Below the pieces are notes generated by a model. The model was not told the DNA's origin. It did not search any database and saw only the letters and a program-made list of their open reading frames with translations. A stretch of DNA of 64,000 nucleotides, from the NCBI GenBank assembly GCA_015057665.1, contig SVDY01000001.1, positions 124,001-188,000 on the forward strand, given 5' to 3'. The DNA comes from Lachnospiraceae bacterium. GTDB taxonomy: Bacteria > Bacillota > Clostridia > Lachnospirales > Lachnospiraceae. Below are positions 1 through 9,837 of the stretch, one piece after another; position 1 is the stretch's first letter, and each line of letters starts with the position of its first letter. Made by a program: the position numbers and the translations under genes.

Positions 1-327
1 CACACCGGATTCCAGTTTGAAGCTTTCCCCATCGTAATTTTTAATAATTCTAGGAGTTTCAGAAGGCCCTTTAAATGTATCGGCAGTATCCATATGTGCA
101 ATGAACCCAATGGTAGGAACAGAAGTTTTCTTCACATTGGAAGGAATAGAGCCATATACATAGCCGTGATCAGATAAATGTACATCTTCGATGCCCAGAT
201 CTTTTACTTCCTGAAGAAGAACCTTGGCAAAATCCATCTGTGTGGATGTGGATGGAACTGTACCGCTGTACTGATCGGACTGGGTATCAAAAGTTACGTA
301 CTTTAAAAATCTTTCTACAAGTGTCAT
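1..327 (-). CDS. pepT: Peptidase T (tripeptide aminopeptidase), N-terminal part only
   Basis: The first 109 codons of an M20-family metallopeptidase are present; the rest lies beyond the left edge. The N-terminus MTLVERFLKYVTFDTQSD and the later GFIAHMDTADTF (metal-binding His-x-Asp) are typical of peptidase T, a cytosolic zinc enzyme that removes the N-terminal residue from tripeptides. The start is set by an AGGAGG ribosome site about nine bases upstream. The frame is open to the edge. The family assignment is strong even from the fragment; PepV-like or other M20 relatives are less likely because of the N-terminal signature. Confidence 0.88.
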   Translation of the reverse strand, partial: MTLVERFLKYVTFDTQSDQYSGTVPSTSTQMDFAKVLLQEVKDLGIEDVHLSDHGYVYGSIPSNVKKTSVPTIGFIAHMDTADTFKGPSETPRIIKNYDGESFKLESGV

Positions 328-398
328 TTTCTAAAAGCCTCCTGGATTATGTTATTTATGGTAAAAAGCTGTCTTTTATATTACTGCTTCTTTTCATT

Positions 399-905
399 TC
401 ATTGTTTTATGCTGCTCCATGCCTCCACGAGCCGCTCCACCTTCCATGCCGCATTGGCCGGACTGGTAGATGGAAGTTTGATGGCGGGGATTCCTGTTTT
501 TTGTTTTGCATATTTTTCATAAAGTTCATATGCTTTGCCGCCATTTACATATATTTTTTCTACCTTTGAGTTTTCCAAAATCTCAGAGAAATCATTCACG
601 ATTACATCTTTGATTGAGCTGTCACTGGAGCCGTGAATAGTACAGCTTTCTATCACATCCCAAATTGCAATTCCATGGTCAAGAAGCATTGTCTTCTTCT
701 CCTCTATGGTCTCCGGCACCTTTACATTAAATACTCCTGCTATTACTTTCCAGAACCGGTTCTGGGGATGTCCATAATAGAAATTATTTTCTCTGGATTT
801 GACGGAAGGGAAGCTGCCAAGAATCAAAATGGTTGACTCTTCATTGTACACAGGACGAAAGGTGTGAAAGATTCTTTCCCCCTGTTTTTCTGCGTTTTTC
901 TCCAT
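399..905 (-). CDS. Hypoxanthine-DNA glycosylase (uracil-DNA glycosylase superfamily)
   Basis: 168 residues. LILGSFPSVKSRE followed by FYYGHPQNRFW matches the DNA-deoxyinosine glycosylase group of the UDG superfamily, which removes deaminated adenine from DNA. The C-terminal KLPSTSPANA takes the place of the usual HPSP-type loop. The length is normal for the family. An AGAAGGAG ribosome site supports the ATG at 905. It stands alone between pepT and a DUF1292 gene. The window also holds a classical Ung (27,413-28,087) and a third UDG-superfamily gene at the right edge. Confidence 0.85.
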   Translation of the reverse strand: MEKNAEKQGERIFHTFRPVYNEESTILILGSFPSVKSRENNFYYGHPQNRFWKVIAGVFNVKVPETIEEKKTMLLDHGIAIWDVIESCTIHGSSDSSIKDVIVNDFSEILENSKVEKIYVNGGKAYELYEKYAKQKTGIPAIKLPSTSPANAAWKVERLVEAWSSIKQ

Positions 906-1087
906 CTTCCTTACTCCTTCTCGTTTTCACTCAACTTCCATGTTATAACATCTTCCGGCAAATTGCAATACACTTTTGAAGTTTAAATTACGAATAATTT
1001 CATTTTTATTGTGACCTTAGGTTTTGAGCAAACTTGCTGCACATTTCTTTTGGGAATTATATTTTGCAACATCCCCTCTAAAACTGA

Positions 1088-1348
1088 TTATTCCATCTCC
1101 ATATAAGCTTTTACTACTTTTTCGTAATCAGCCGGACACGTAATCTTCTCCGCCTGGATTTCGCCATCCTTCATATTGCAGCGGTAGATGTATCTTCCGT
1201 CATCCTGGATCTCATCATCTTTAATCACTGCACCAACAATATAGTGTTTGTGCTCAAACTCGAATTCATCTACAACGGCCATCTCTACATCGGAACCGTC
1301 TTTTGCAGTAATATGAAAGGTATAATATTCTTTGTATTCGTTTTCCAT
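1088..1348 (-). CDS. DUF1292 family small acidic protein
   Basis: 86 residues, acidic, with the beta-strand pattern of DUF1292 proteins (VEMAVVDEFEFEHKHYIVGAV). The molecular role of the family is not known. A strong AAGGAG ribosome site precedes the ATG. It lies downstream of the galM terminator, so it probably has its own promoter. A second DUF1292 gene sits at 4,850-5,170 in the opposite orientation. Confidence 0.75.
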   Translation of the reverse strand: MENEYKEYYTFHITAKDGSDVEMAVVDEFEFEHKHYIVGAVIKDDEIQDDGRYIYRCNMKDGEIQAEKITCPADYEKVVKAYMEME

Positions 1349-1371
1349 GTTTTTTCTCCTTTTTTAAAACA

Positions 1372-1396
1372 GACCGGCTGCCTTTTGCTGCCGGTC
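1372..1396 (-). terminator. Terminator of the alaX-aroE-galM operon
   Basis: The inverted repeat GACCGGC / GCCGGTC is followed on the minus strand by a T-rich run. It lies 29 bases after the galM stop. Confidence 0.65.
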
Positions 1397-1424
1397 CATG
1401 CCTTAAATTCTTTTTGTCAGCTGC

Positions 1425-2489
1425 TTACTCAACTGTACTGAATTTATAAGTTGTCACAGAATGATACTTCTGTCCCGCTCTTAAAATTGCATCCGGAAAT
1501 GCAGGAATATTACAGCTGTTTGGATAGAACTGCGTTTCAAGACAGAATCCGCCATAATTTTTATGCGCTTTGCCGCCTTTTCCAATTTCGCCTTCCAGCC
1601 AGTTGCCAGTATAGAACTGAACACCCGGAAGGTCTGTAAACATTTCCATCTTTCTTCCTGTTGTAAGTTCAATTACAACCGCATCCGGCTGACCCTTTTT
1701 ATGGTCAAGAACATAGTTATGGTCAAATCCCACGCCATAGACAAGAGGAGTGAAATCGCGTTTCTCCCTGCTTAAAAACTCTGTCAAAGTGCTAAGATCC
1801 ATGGGCGTTCCTTCAAGCGGAATATAATTGCCGTTTGGAAGAAGATTTTCATCTGTCTCTGTGATCTGGCTGCTTCGGATCATAATCAGATGATCAGATA
1901 AATCCTGTGTTTCCTGCCCTTTTAAATTAAAATAGCTGTGGTTTGTAATGTTGACCGGTGTATCCTGATCGGTCACCGCGTCATAAATAATATGAAGCTC
2001 GTTGTCATCTGTCAGCTGATATTCCACAGAATAAGTCAGATTGCCAGGGAATCCCTGTTCCATATGAGGGCTGACTCTCTTAAATACAACTGAATTCTCC
2101 TCTTCCTTTGGAAATGCTTCATACATCTGTAATTCATAACGGAAGCTGGCTCCGCCGTGGAGACAGTTGCCCCCGTTGTTAATCTCCAGCTGATATTTTA
2201 CACCGTTTAATTCAAATTCACCTTTGCCGATCCGGTTTGCAACACGGCCGACTACCGCGCCATGGCATGCTGCATCATTTTTCTCATAGCCTTTCATATC
2301 ATCAAAGCCAAGAAGAATGTCTGCAGATTTTCCGTCTCTGTCAGGCACGTATAATTTTGCAATTGTTGCACCAAAATCTAAAATGTGAGCTTCCATGCCA
2401 TTTTTGTTCTGCAAAATATACACTGTAACCTGTTTTCCGTCTTTTGTTGTTCCAAATGGTTCGATTCTCATACTATTTGTCCCTTTCAT
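1425..2489 (-). CDS. galM: Aldose 1-epimerase (galactose mutarotase)
   Basis: Interconverts alpha and beta anomers of galactose and other aldoses, feeding the Leloir pathway. Family motifs are NHSYFNLKG (catalytic/binding His), GVGFDHNYVLD and the C-terminal GGFCLETQFYPNS with the likely catalytic Glu. The length (about 350) is typical. The annotated ATG overlaps the aroE stop (ATGA); an in-frame ATG at 2,471 (MRIEPFGTTKDG) has a possible AAAGGGA site and fits the usual family N-terminus slightly better. It is co-transcribed with aroE and alaX. galE lies far away at 30,267. Confidence 0.92.
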   Translation of the reverse strand: MKGTNSMRIEPFGTTKDGKQVTVYILQNKNGMEAHILDFGATIAKLYVPDRDGKSADILLGFDDMKGYEKNDAACHGAVVGRVANRIGKGEFELNGVKYQLEINNGGNCLHGGASFRYELQMYEAFPKEEENSVVFKRVSPHMEQGFPGNLTYSVEYQLTDDNELHIIYDAVTDQDTPVNITNHSYFNLKGQETQDLSDHLIMIRSSQITETDENLLPNGNYIPLEGTPMDLSTLTEFLSREKRDFTPLVYGVGFDHNYVLDHKKGQPDAVVIELTTGRKMEMFTDLPGVQFYTGNWLEGEIGKGGKAHKNYGGFCLETQFYPNSCNIPAFPDAILRAGQKYHSVTTYKFSTVE

Positions 2490-3364
2490 TCTGCGAAAAA
2501 CAACTGTTTTACCTCTTCCACCGGCATTTCCTGCCCGGTATAGAGACGAAAAGCCTCCACTCCCTGCCAGAGGAGCATGCCCTTTCCTCCGACAACCTGT
2601 TTCACCCCGGCTTTTCTGGCATCCGCCATCATCTTTGTTTCCTTTGGATTATAAATAATCTCCGCCACAACCAGATTCTTGTGATACACAGACATATCTC
2701 GAATCAAGCTTTCATCCGTTTTTGGAGACATTCCCACATTAGTCGCATTAATCAAAATATCGCTCTTTTTAATTGTGTCATAAAGCAGCAGTTCATCTTC
2801 CAGATCACAAATCTCCACCTTGCATTCCGGAACCATCTGGGAAAGCCTTTGTGCAATTTTTTCAAGCTTTTCAAAGTTAGCTGATGTCTTGCGGTTAAAA
2901 ACAAGGATTTCCTTTGCCCCATCCAGGGCCGCCTGTACAAAGATGGCAGTTCCTGCACCGCCGCCTCCCATGAGGACAATCTTTTTGTCCTTTATACTTA
3001 CGCCATTGTCTTCCAGATTAAGAACAAATCCTTTGCCATCCGTAATATGACCGGTTAGCTTTCCATCTTCGATTACAACCGTATTTACTGCACCGATAAT
3101 CTGTGCTGCAGGGGAAAGTTCATCTACCAGTCCGGCTGTCTCCATCTTGCAAGGCATGGTAATATTAAACCCCTTAATATTTAGTAATTTAGCTGATTCA
3201 ATAAATTCAGCCACCTGACCTTCTTTTATCTCCCATGCCAGATATACACTGTCGATCCCCAGTTTCTGAAAACTATAATTGTACATAGCAGGGGATCCGG
3301 AATGGCTGACCGGGGAACCGATGAGCCCATACATGGTCGTTGTACCGCTAATTCTTCTTTCCAT
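2486..3364 (-). CDS. aroE: Shikimate dehydrogenase
   Basis: NADP-dependent reduction of 3-dehydroshikimate to shikimate in aromatic amino acid synthesis. The protein starts MERRISGTTTMYGLIGSP; the SPVSHSGSPAMYN substrate-binding signature, FNITMPCK (catalytic Lys), GGGGAGTAI (nucleotide-binding glycine loop) and NATNVGM are all present. The start at 3,364 is chosen over a longer frame because an AGGAGG site lies directly upstream. The longer N-terminal tail and divergent sequence leave quinate/shikimate dehydrogenase specificity open. It overlaps galM by four bases and follows alaX. Confidence 0.9.
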   Translation of the reverse strand: MERRISGTTTMYGLIGSPVSHSGSPAMYNYSFQKLGIDSVYLAWEIKEGQVAEFIESAKLLNIKGFNITMPCKMETAGLVDELSPAAQIIGAVNTVVIEDGKLTGHITDGKGFVLNLEDNGVSIKDKKIVLMGGGGAGTAIFVQAALDGAKEILVFNRKTSANFEKLEKIAQRLSQMVPECKVEICDLEDELLLYDTIKKSDILINATNVGMSPKTDESLIRDMSVYHKNLVVAEIIYNPKETKMMADARKAGVKQVVGGKGMLLWQGVEAFRLYTGQEMPVEEVKQLFFAE

Positions 3365-3374
3365 GGAACTCCTC

Positions 3375-4616
3375 CTAATTAAAATACGCCTCAATCTCTG
3401 CTCTTTTGCACGCTGCAGAACCCTGTACCATCTCCGGCTTGCCGCCGCCGCGTCCGTTTAAAACACGGTTCATCTCTTTTGCAAATGGTCTTACATCCTG
3501 ACTTCTGCTGCCTATAACAAAACGATATCCGCTGTCATCATTGCCTGCAAAAACAATGGCGGTCCCCGCCTCTTTATCAAGAAGTTTATTCATCAGTTCT
3601 CTTGGCTGATTGCCTTCCAAACCTTCCTCAATTAAAACTGCTCTCTCTATTCCTGTCGGAATAGCTGCAACTTTATAGTTGAGCAGTTCATTGGTCAATG
3701 CCATAAGCTTTCCCTTTTGCTGGAAGATTTCATTTTTTAATCTCTCAACAGCATCCACAACCTGGCTTTCGTTTGCTGACATAGACTGAGCGATTGTTCT
3801 TACACTATGCTCTTTCTCATTATAATCTGCAAGAGCCGCAAATCCGCAGAGCATATAAACTCTTACGCCGCCTTTGTAGTTGTGCATGTTGATCAGCTTA
3901 ATCATGCCAATCTGTCCTGTTGTGTGCATATGAGGTGCACAGCAGGCACACGTATCATAGCCAGGAACTTCAACCAGCCGTACCTGTCCTTCAATTTCAA
4001 TCTTGCTTCTGTAAGCAATACTTAACAGTTCTTCTTTTGTCGGATAAGTCACAATAATAGGAAGGTTCGCTGCCACAGCTTCATTGGCCTCGTATTCAAC
4101 CTGGCGAAGCTGTTCTTTAGTCATGATTCCATCAAAATCCAAAGTCACCACCTGGCTTCCCAGATGGAAACCCACGTTGTTAAATCCAAAATGCTTATTC
4201 ACAAGACCGGATACGATATGTTCCCCGCTGTGATGCTGCATTTTTGAAAAACGTTCTTTCCAGTTAAGAAGTCCCTGTACCCTTGTTCCTGCTTCAATTG
4301 GAGCATTGGTATAGTGAACCACCGCATCCCTTTCCTCCTGGACATCTAATACATTTATTCTTATAAAATTAGAAGTTGCGTCCTTTTCTTCTTCCATACG
4401 AGTCGTATCATCTACATTTTTCCCTTCAGTTTCCAGCAAAATCCATCCTGTATCTGCCGCCTGTCCGCCTCCTTCCGGGAAAAAAGCAGTCTGGTCTAAC
4501 ACGATTTTATACTTTATCTCCTGAATCCCATCGTGTTCTACCGGCTCACAGGATAAAACTGCTGCTTTAAATTCTTTTATAAAACTGTCTTCATTATATA
4601 ATCGGATTGTATTCAT
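3375..4616 (-). CDS. alaX: Alanyl-tRNA editing protein, AlaX-L type
   Basis: A stand-alone editing domain that hydrolyses Ser- or Gly-tRNA(Ala). 413 residues: an N-terminal strand domain (TAFFPEGGGQAADTG), then the zinc-binding pair HSGEH and CCAPH, a helical linker, and a C-terminal DHHA1-type domain ending in NGRGGGKPEMVQG. The length and the DHHA1 domain place it in the long AlaX class. A GGAG site lies about ten bases before the ATG. It is the first gene of the operon with aroE and galM; there is no obvious functional link between the three. Confidence 0.92.
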   Translation of the reverse strand: MNTIRLYNEDSFIKEFKAAVLSCEPVEHDGIQEIKYKIVLDQTAFFPEGGGQAADTGWILLETEGKNVDDTTRMEEEKDATSNFIRINVLDVQEERDAVVHYTNAPIEAGTRVQGLLNWKERFSKMQHHSGEHIVSGLVNKHFGFNNVGFHLGSQVVTLDFDGIMTKEQLRQVEYEANEAVAANLPIIVTYPTKEELLSIAYRSKIEIEGQVRLVEVPGYDTCACCAPHMHTTGQIGMIKLINMHNYKGGVRVYMLCGFAALADYNEKEHSVRTIAQSMSANESQVVDAVERLKNEIFQQKGKLMALTNELLNYKVAAIPTGIERAVLIEEGLEGNQPRELMNKLLDKEAGTAIVFAGNDDSGYRFVIGSRSQDVRPFAKEMNRVLNGRGGGKPEMVQGSAACKRAEIEAYFN

Positions 4617-4772
4617 CTTCTATCATCTCCATGTTTTCAGCCAGCTCATGACTAAGGTCATAAAAATAGGCCAATTTATTTTACAAAACATTTGCGGCCT
4701 CCCGAAAAGTCTGTTTCACTATCTTTTAGTTTATTATTATAGTCTGTTTTCCTCCCTCCGACAACCTTTCTC

Positions 4773-4801
4773 TTGTAATTGAAAAGAAAATAAAGTATAA
4801 T
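4773..4801 (+). promoter_or_regulatory. Sigma-A type promoter of the DUF1292 gene
   Basis: TTGTAA, a 17-base spacer and TATAAT, ending 48 bases before the start codon. Confidence 0.6.
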
Positions 4802-4849
4802 CTACTTGATTTTTAAGAAAGTCATTTCAGAAAGAACGAGGTAAATAGA

Positions 4850-5170
4850 ATGAATAACGAATTCAACATGGAAGAAGATATCATGACTTTAACATTAGAC
4901 GATGATACAGAATTACAGTGTTACGTAATCGGTATCTTCCCTGCTGGAGATTATGAATATATCGCCCTTGATCCAATCGACGATGAATACGATGATGCTT
5001 TAGTATACCGCTATTCCGAAACAGAAGAAGGCAAGATGATTCTTGAAAATATCGAATCCGATGAAGAGTATGAGATCGTTGCTGATGCATTCGATGAATT
5101 GCTTGATACAATGGAATTCTACGATATGGGCGGAGAAGAGATCGAGGAAGAGGAAGAAGAAGAAGAATAA
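4850..5170 (+). CDS. DUF1292 family protein with polyglutamate tail
   Basis: 106 residues, strongly acidic. A DUF1292 core (LTLDDDTELQCYVIGIF, then EYIALDPIDDE) is followed by a C-terminal tail of ten consecutive Glu. Function unknown; in clostridia such genes often lie near alaS/alaX and conserved hypothetical genes, which fits the alaX neighbour here. A weak GAACGAGG ribosome site and a good upstream promoter support it. It is a single-gene unit ended by the hairpin at 5,312. Confidence 0.75.
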   Translation: MNNEFNMEEDIMTLTLDDDTELQCYVIGIFPAGDYEYIALDPIDDEYDDALVYRYSETEEGKMILENIESDEEYEIVADAFDELLDTMEFYDMGGEEIEEEEEEEE

Positions 5171-5311
5171 GACTTTTTCAATAGCAGGCAGTAAAAAATC
5201 AGGAGAACTCATTCAGCTTTTTGAACTGGTCAACGACCAACTCATTTCTATTACTGGAAGCAGCTTCCAAATTCCCGAGCAGGCTCGGACTTCGGCTCGT
5301 CACTGACACAA

Positions 5312-5346
5312 AAAGGGTGTCCGAATCAATTTTTCGGACACCCTTT
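5312..5346. terminator. Bidirectional terminator between DUF1292 gene and trx
   Basis: A 14-bp perfect stem (AAAGGGTGTCCGAA and its complement) with a 7-base loop and A/T runs on both sides. It serves two convergent genes. Confidence 0.8.
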
Positions 5347-5366
5347 CTTTATTACTTATTCACTTC

Positions 5367-5675
5367 TTATTTCATTAAATCAAGTACATCATCTTTAGGA
5401 ATTACCCCAAGAGATCTCTCAACTTCTACACCGTTCTTCATTACAACCAGTGTCGGAATACTCATTACCTTGTACTGAAGTGCAAGGTCGCCTTCTTCAT
5501 CTACATTGATCTTGCAGATCTTGAATTCATCTGTCTCTTCTGCAATCTCATCAAGGATTGGAGAGAGCATTCTGCATGGCATACACCATGTTGCCCAGAA
5601 ATCGAGAAGAACCGGTTTGCTGCTTTCTAATACTTCCTGCTGAAAATTATCTTTTGTTACGTGTAATACTGCCAT
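5367..5675 (-). CDS. trxA: Thioredoxin with CMPC active site
   Basis: 102 residues, a single thioredoxin domain for cytosolic dithiol/disulfide exchange. The active site is FWATWCMPC (Cys31, Cys34) instead of the usual WCGPC; the cis-proline loop SIPTLVV and the usual length are kept. The Gly-to-Met change in the CxxC loop may shift redox potential or partner choice. AGGAGG lies before the ATG. No thioredoxin reductase is nearby. Confidence 0.92.
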   Translation of the reverse strand: MAVLHVTKDNFQQEVLESSKPVLLDFWATWCMPCRMLSPILDEIAEETDEFKICKINVDEEGDLALQYKVMSIPTLVVMKNGVEVERSLGVIPKDDVLDLMK

Positions 5676-6149
5676 AATGATACCTCCTAAAAGACTGTTT
5701 TATTTAAAACTAGTAATGATTCTTATTTTTATAATTTGATTATACATGATGTTCTCGGAAATGTCTAGTATTATTTTAATTTTTTATTCGCGCCATTATC
5801 TTTGTTTTTTTCGTGCCTAGTACACTTGAAAAGGTTCATTTCTCTGGTCGGTATACTTTTTGGTACAGACATTTTTTCTTTCTTCCAGTACCCAAGGTAC
5901 TCTTGAATTTGCCCATAATATGATCAAAAAACACATCATTAATCTACTATGAAAATAATTGTCCTTTGGTACCCGTCTCCTGCTCTCTTTTACGGGCATC
6001 TCAGCTCATTTCTTCCACCTGTACCCGCCAAGCCTTCAAATGTACCCATTCCTGCCCCTTTTCGGGTGCCACAGCTCATTTCTTCCACCTGTGCCCACCA
6101 GGCTTTCAATGAACTCCATTTCCTGCCCTGGCCAAAGTACTACAGCACT
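5676..6149. other. Intergenic stretch with an imperfect tandem duplication
   Basis: Apart from the trx promoter region, this 474-base stretch holds two copies of a roughly 70-base unit at about 5,989-6,058 and 6,059-6,129. Both contain CAGCTCATTTCTTCCACCTG and end in CCTGCCC. No reading frame with a ribosome site was found. It is probably the decayed 3' trailer of the helicase operon. Confidence 0.5.
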
Positions 6150-8150
6150 TTATACCTTCTTAATCAAATCATTCTCCAGGGCATACATAAGACTAATCTT
6201 CCGTTCTCCCTGCACCTTTTCAAAGTAAATCGTAAGCCTCTTATCATCTGCAGCATTGATTACTCCCGGACCGTACTTTTTATGCACAATCTTCGTTCCC
6301 GGCGTCAGGTCCTTCGCAGTTGTACCCATCTCTTTTACAAAACGGGACACTACCTGCTTCTTTTGATACAGTTCTCCCGGAACATAGACATGAAGATGAT
6401 TCTTTGCTCTTGTTACAGCCACATAGAAGAGACGTCTTTCTTCTTCTATATCTGCCTCTTTCATGGATTTTTTATGTGGAATAACGCCTTCCGTGGCATC
6501 GGGAAGAAATACAACATCGTATTCCAGGCCTTTGGCGCTGTGCATGGTAGTAAAAACTACGCTGTCTGCCTGCTTCTGACTTCCGGCTTTTAACTGTATT
6601 TCTAATTCTTCCTCATATTCCTCAATATATTCAAACCAGTCTTCGATTTTGTTACATTCTTTTGCTGTTTCCTGTACTTCGACAAGAATCTCTAAAAGGT
6701 CCTCACTTTTCATCTTGCGGAATGCAGCATATTCTTTTAGGAATTCGTCATATCCGACGGTATCTCTGATATAATTAATTGCCTTGTATGGAGACATCTT
6801 TGCAATCACTTTAAGATCATATAAAAAACGTTCAATCCGTTCCGCAAGCCATGGCTTGTCCTTTACAGAATCGGCCATGTCTATGAGATTGACTGTTGCT
6901 GTTGTCACCATGTTTCTGGAAATGTAACGTTTCGGACGGTTCATAATCGTTAAAAAGGTCTGCCTGTCTCTGCTTCCTAAGGCCATCTTAAGATAAGATA
7001 TCATATCTCTTGCAACCCAGTGGTCAAATAAACTTGGGATTGCATCCCTTACCTGAAAGGGAACATTATATTCCATCAGCTTACTGATTATCGGTCTTGG
7101 CTGGGTATTGGTACGGTAAATGACTGCCATCTGTGAATAAGGAATTCCTTTTCCATGATAGTGCTGAATCTTTTTCAGTATCGTTTCACACTGAACCTTG
7201 CCGTCTTCCACTTTTTCAATAAGAACTTTTTCGCCCTCTTCTCTATTGGAACTGATATTTTTGGTAAATCGCTTTTTATTGTTCTCAATGATTTTTCCTG
7301 CCATTTCCACAATGTTACCGCTGCATCGATAGTTTATCCCCAAAAGAACCTTATTTGTCCCCGGATAGTCTTTTTCAAATCCAAGCATAATCTCCGGTTT
7401 GGCCCCTCGGAAGCGGTAAATGGATTGATCGTCGTCTCCCACGATGAATAGATTATTGCGAGGCTTTGCTAATAACCGCACTACCTCATATTGAGCTTTA
7501 TTGATATCCTGGAATTCGTCGATTAAAATATATTGAAATTTCTCCTGCCATTTGGCAAGAAGATCCGGACGTTCTTTGAACAATTCATAGGTCAGAACAA
7601 GCATGTCATCAAAATCAATCTTGTTCATTGCTTTTAATGCTTGGTCATATTCCCTGACAATTTTGCGAAAAGATTCATCGGCACAAGTGGTACTATAATA
7701 ATATTCCAGATTCACCATGCTCCCTTTTACCAGACTGATTTCTCCAATCAGACTCTGGTAGAAGTCACCTTCTTCTTCCACTTCCAGTTCCATCTTGCTG
7801 CAGATTTTTTTGAGAATCTCTTTTTTCTCGTCTTCCCTTAAAATGTTGTCTCCCGTCATACGATAGGCCCATCGTAAAATGCCAAAGTATACAGAATGAA
7901 ATGTGCCAAAAGTCACACCATGGAATCTGTTTTCGGTCAGACGATTGAAACGCTCACGCATCTCTTTTGCTGCCGCATTGGTAAATGTGACAACCAGAAT
8001 ATTATTGGGATTGATCTTATGTTGTTCAATCAAATATTTAGTCCGGTAAGTTATTACTAAAGTTTTTCCCGAACCGGGACCCGCTAAAACAAGCATAGGG
8101 CCATCCTTATGCCGGATAGCCCTCGCCTGTTCTTCATGAAAGGCACCCAT
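6150..8150 (-). CDS. UvrD/PcrA-type ATP-dependent DNA helicase
   Basis: Superfamily 1A 3'-5' helicase acting in repair or replication restart. 666 residues with Walker A GPGSGKT, FTNAAAKEM (motif Ia), DEFQD (motif II), GDDDQSIYRFRGA (motif III), TMHSAKGLEYDVVFLP (motif V) and EERRLFYVAVTRAK (motif VI). The C-terminus (KYGPGVINAADD) resembles the small PcrA end domain. Somewhat shorter than typical PcrA (about 720-740), so a second, accessory UvrD-like enzyme is as likely as PcrA itself. The ATG shares one base with the gltX stop, so translation is coupled. Confidence 0.9.
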   Translation of the reverse strand: MGAFHEEQARAIRHKDGPMLVLAGPGSGKTLVITYRTKYLIEQHKINPNNILVVTFTNAAAKEMRERFNRLTENRFHGVTFGTFHSVYFGILRWAYRMTGDNILREDEKKEILKKICSKMELEVEEEGDFYQSLIGEISLVKGSMVNLEYYYSTTCADESFRKIVREYDQALKAMNKIDFDDMLVLTYELFKERPDLLAKWQEKFQYILIDEFQDINKAQYEVVRLLAKPRNNLFIVGDDDQSIYRFRGAKPEIMLGFEKDYPGTNKVLLGINYRCSGNIVEMAGKIIENNKKRFTKNISSNREEGEKVLIEKVEDGKVQCETILKKIQHYHGKGIPYSQMAVIYRTNTQPRPIISKLMEYNVPFQVRDAIPSLFDHWVARDMISYLKMALGSRDRQTFLTIMNRPKRYISRNMVTTATVNLIDMADSVKDKPWLAERIERFLYDLKVIAKMSPYKAINYIRDTVGYDEFLKEYAAFRKMKSEDLLEILVEVQETAKECNKIEDWFEYIEEYEEELEIQLKAGSQKQADSVVFTTMHSAKGLEYDVVFLPDATEGVIPHKKSMKEADIEEERRLFYVAVTRAKNHLHVYVPGELYQKKQVVSRFVKEMGTTAKDLTPGTKIVHKKYGPGVINAADDKRLTIYFEKVQGERKISLMYALENDLIKKV

Positions 8151-9619
8151 TAGTTAGCTGCCTCAAGTTTTTCAATTCCAATACGGATACGGCGAAGTGT
8201 TTCGTCTTTTCCGATGATTTCCATGATCTCTGTCGCACCGCCCGGTGTCATCTGTTTGCCGGATACAGCAGTACGGATCGGCCAGAGAACCTGGCTGTTT
8301 TTGATTCCTGCTTCTTTGACAAAGCCCATAAGTGTTTCGTATAACACATCATTTGTGAAATCTTCCACGCCTTCTAATACAGGAAGAACAGCTTTTAAGT
8401 TTTCTAAAGAGTTCTCTGTATTTGTTTTGGATTTCTTGTGTGTGTACATAGCAATGTCATATTTAGGAAGTTCTTCAAAGAAGTCGATATGTGCTGCAAT
8501 ATCTTTAAATGTTTCAATTCTTGTTTTTACAAGGCCAGCTACTTTTTCTACTTTTACATTCTCTTTTGTGATTACTTCTTTGATGTATGGCATAGCCATC
8601 TCTAAGAATGTGGCATCATCCATCTTCTTCATGTATTCGCCGTTCATCCAGCGGAGTTTTACCATATCGAATACAGCTGGAGATTTGGACATATGTCTGT
8701 AGTCGAATTTCTGAATCAATTCTTCTAAGGACATGATTTCTTCGTTATTTTCAGGGCTCCAGCCAAGTAAAGCTACGTAGTTGATGATAGCTTCTGTAAT
8801 GAATCCCTGTTCTAATAAATCTTCGAAGGAAGAATGTCCGCTTCTTTTACTCAATTTCTTATGTGTTTCATCTGTAATTAAAGGACAGTGTACATATGTT
8901 GGAACTTCCCAGCCAAATGCATTGTAGAGACGATTGTACTTTGGAGAGGAAGAAAGGTATTCGTTTCCTCTTACTACGTGTGTGATTCCCATTAAATGGT
9001 CATCTACTACGTTTGCAAAGTTGTATGTTGGATATCCATCGGATTTGATTAAGATCATATCATCTAATTCTTCGTTATTTACAGTAATTTCACCGTAGAT
9101 TTCATCGTTGAAGCTTGTTGTTCCTTCTCTAGGTACGTTCTGGCGGATAACGAAAGGGACGCCGGCTGCAAGTTTGGCATCGATTTCTTCCTGGGATAAA
9201 TGTAAACAGTGTTTGTCATACTGGGAGATTTCTTTTCCGCCAACTTCTACGTGAAGTGTTTCTAATCTTTCTTTATCACAGAAGCAATAGTATGCTTCTC
9301 CTTTTTCGATGAGTTTCTTTGCATATTCCATGTAAAGACCGGAAGCCATACGTTCACTCTGTACATATGGACCGAATCCTGCATCCTTGTCAGGACCTTC
9401 ATCATGTACAAGACCTGTTTTTGCAAGTGTTCTGTAAATAATGTCTACAGCACCTTCTACTAAACGTTCCTGGTCTGTATCTTCAATTCTTAAAATAAAT
9501 GTTCCGTCTTCATGTTTGGAGATTAAGAATGCGTATAATGCTGTTCTTAAGTTACCAACGTGCATTCTGCCTGTTGGGCTTGGTGCGAATCTTGTTCTTA
9601 CGTTTGCCATCTTTTTCAT
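8150..9619 (-). CDS. gltX: Glutamyl-tRNA synthetase
   Basis: Charges tRNA(Glu), and possibly tRNA(Gln) as the non-discriminating form common in Firmicutes. [16 protein letters not shown] carries the class I HIGH signature, and KLSKRSG is the KMSKS loop. 489 residues, normal. Two ATGs (9,619 and 9,610) are both within reach of an AAAGAAAGG site. It is followed without a gap by the UvrD-like helicase. Confidence 0.95.
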   Translation of the reverse strand: MKKMANVRTRFAPSPTGRMHVGNLRTALYAFLISKHEDGTFILRIEDTDQERLVEGAVDIIYRTLAKTGLVHDEGPDKDAGFGPYVQSERMASGLYMEYAKKLIEKGEAYYCFCDKERLETLHVEVGGKEISQYDKHCLHLSQEEIDAKLAAGVPFVIRQNVPREGTTSFNDEIYGEITVNNEELDDMILIKSDGYPTYNFANVVDDHLMGITHVVRGNEYLSSSPKYNRLYNAFGWEVPTYVHCPLITDETHKKLSKRSGHSSFEDLLEQGFITEAIINYVALLGWSPENNEEIMSLEELIQKFDYRHMSKSPAVFDMVKLRWMNGEYMKKMDDATFLEMAMPYIKEVITKENVKVEKVAGLVKTRIETFKDIAAHIDFFEELPKYDIAMYTHKKSKTNTENSLENLKAVLPVLEGVEDFTNDVLYETLMGFVKEAGIKNSQVLWPIRTAVSGKQMTPGGATEIMEIIGKDETLRRIRIGIEKLEAAN

Positions 9620-9837
9620 TTCCTTTCTTTATCTGAGCCTCCGGCTTCTTTTTGAAACCTGCGGGTAATCGCCTTACATTTGCGGACAAACATGTCCTCA
9701 ATCCGTATTATTTTAGCACTAGATTGAAAGTTATGCAATATGGTATTGAGGGAAAAGAAGAGTCGTGGTGTTTTACAGGAGATTCCTAGTATGCTAAGAT
9801 AATAATAAATTGCAATTTGACGAAGGAGTGTGATTGA

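Noticed and set aside
240-836. Plus-strand frames opposite pepT and the hypoxanthine glycosylase
   Set aside because: No ribosome sites and low-complexity hydrophobic translations; they mirror well-supported minus-strand genes.
5949-6593. Plus-strand 214-codon frame across the helicase 3' end
   Set aside because: It overlaps the helicase and the duplicated trailer and has no ribosome site.
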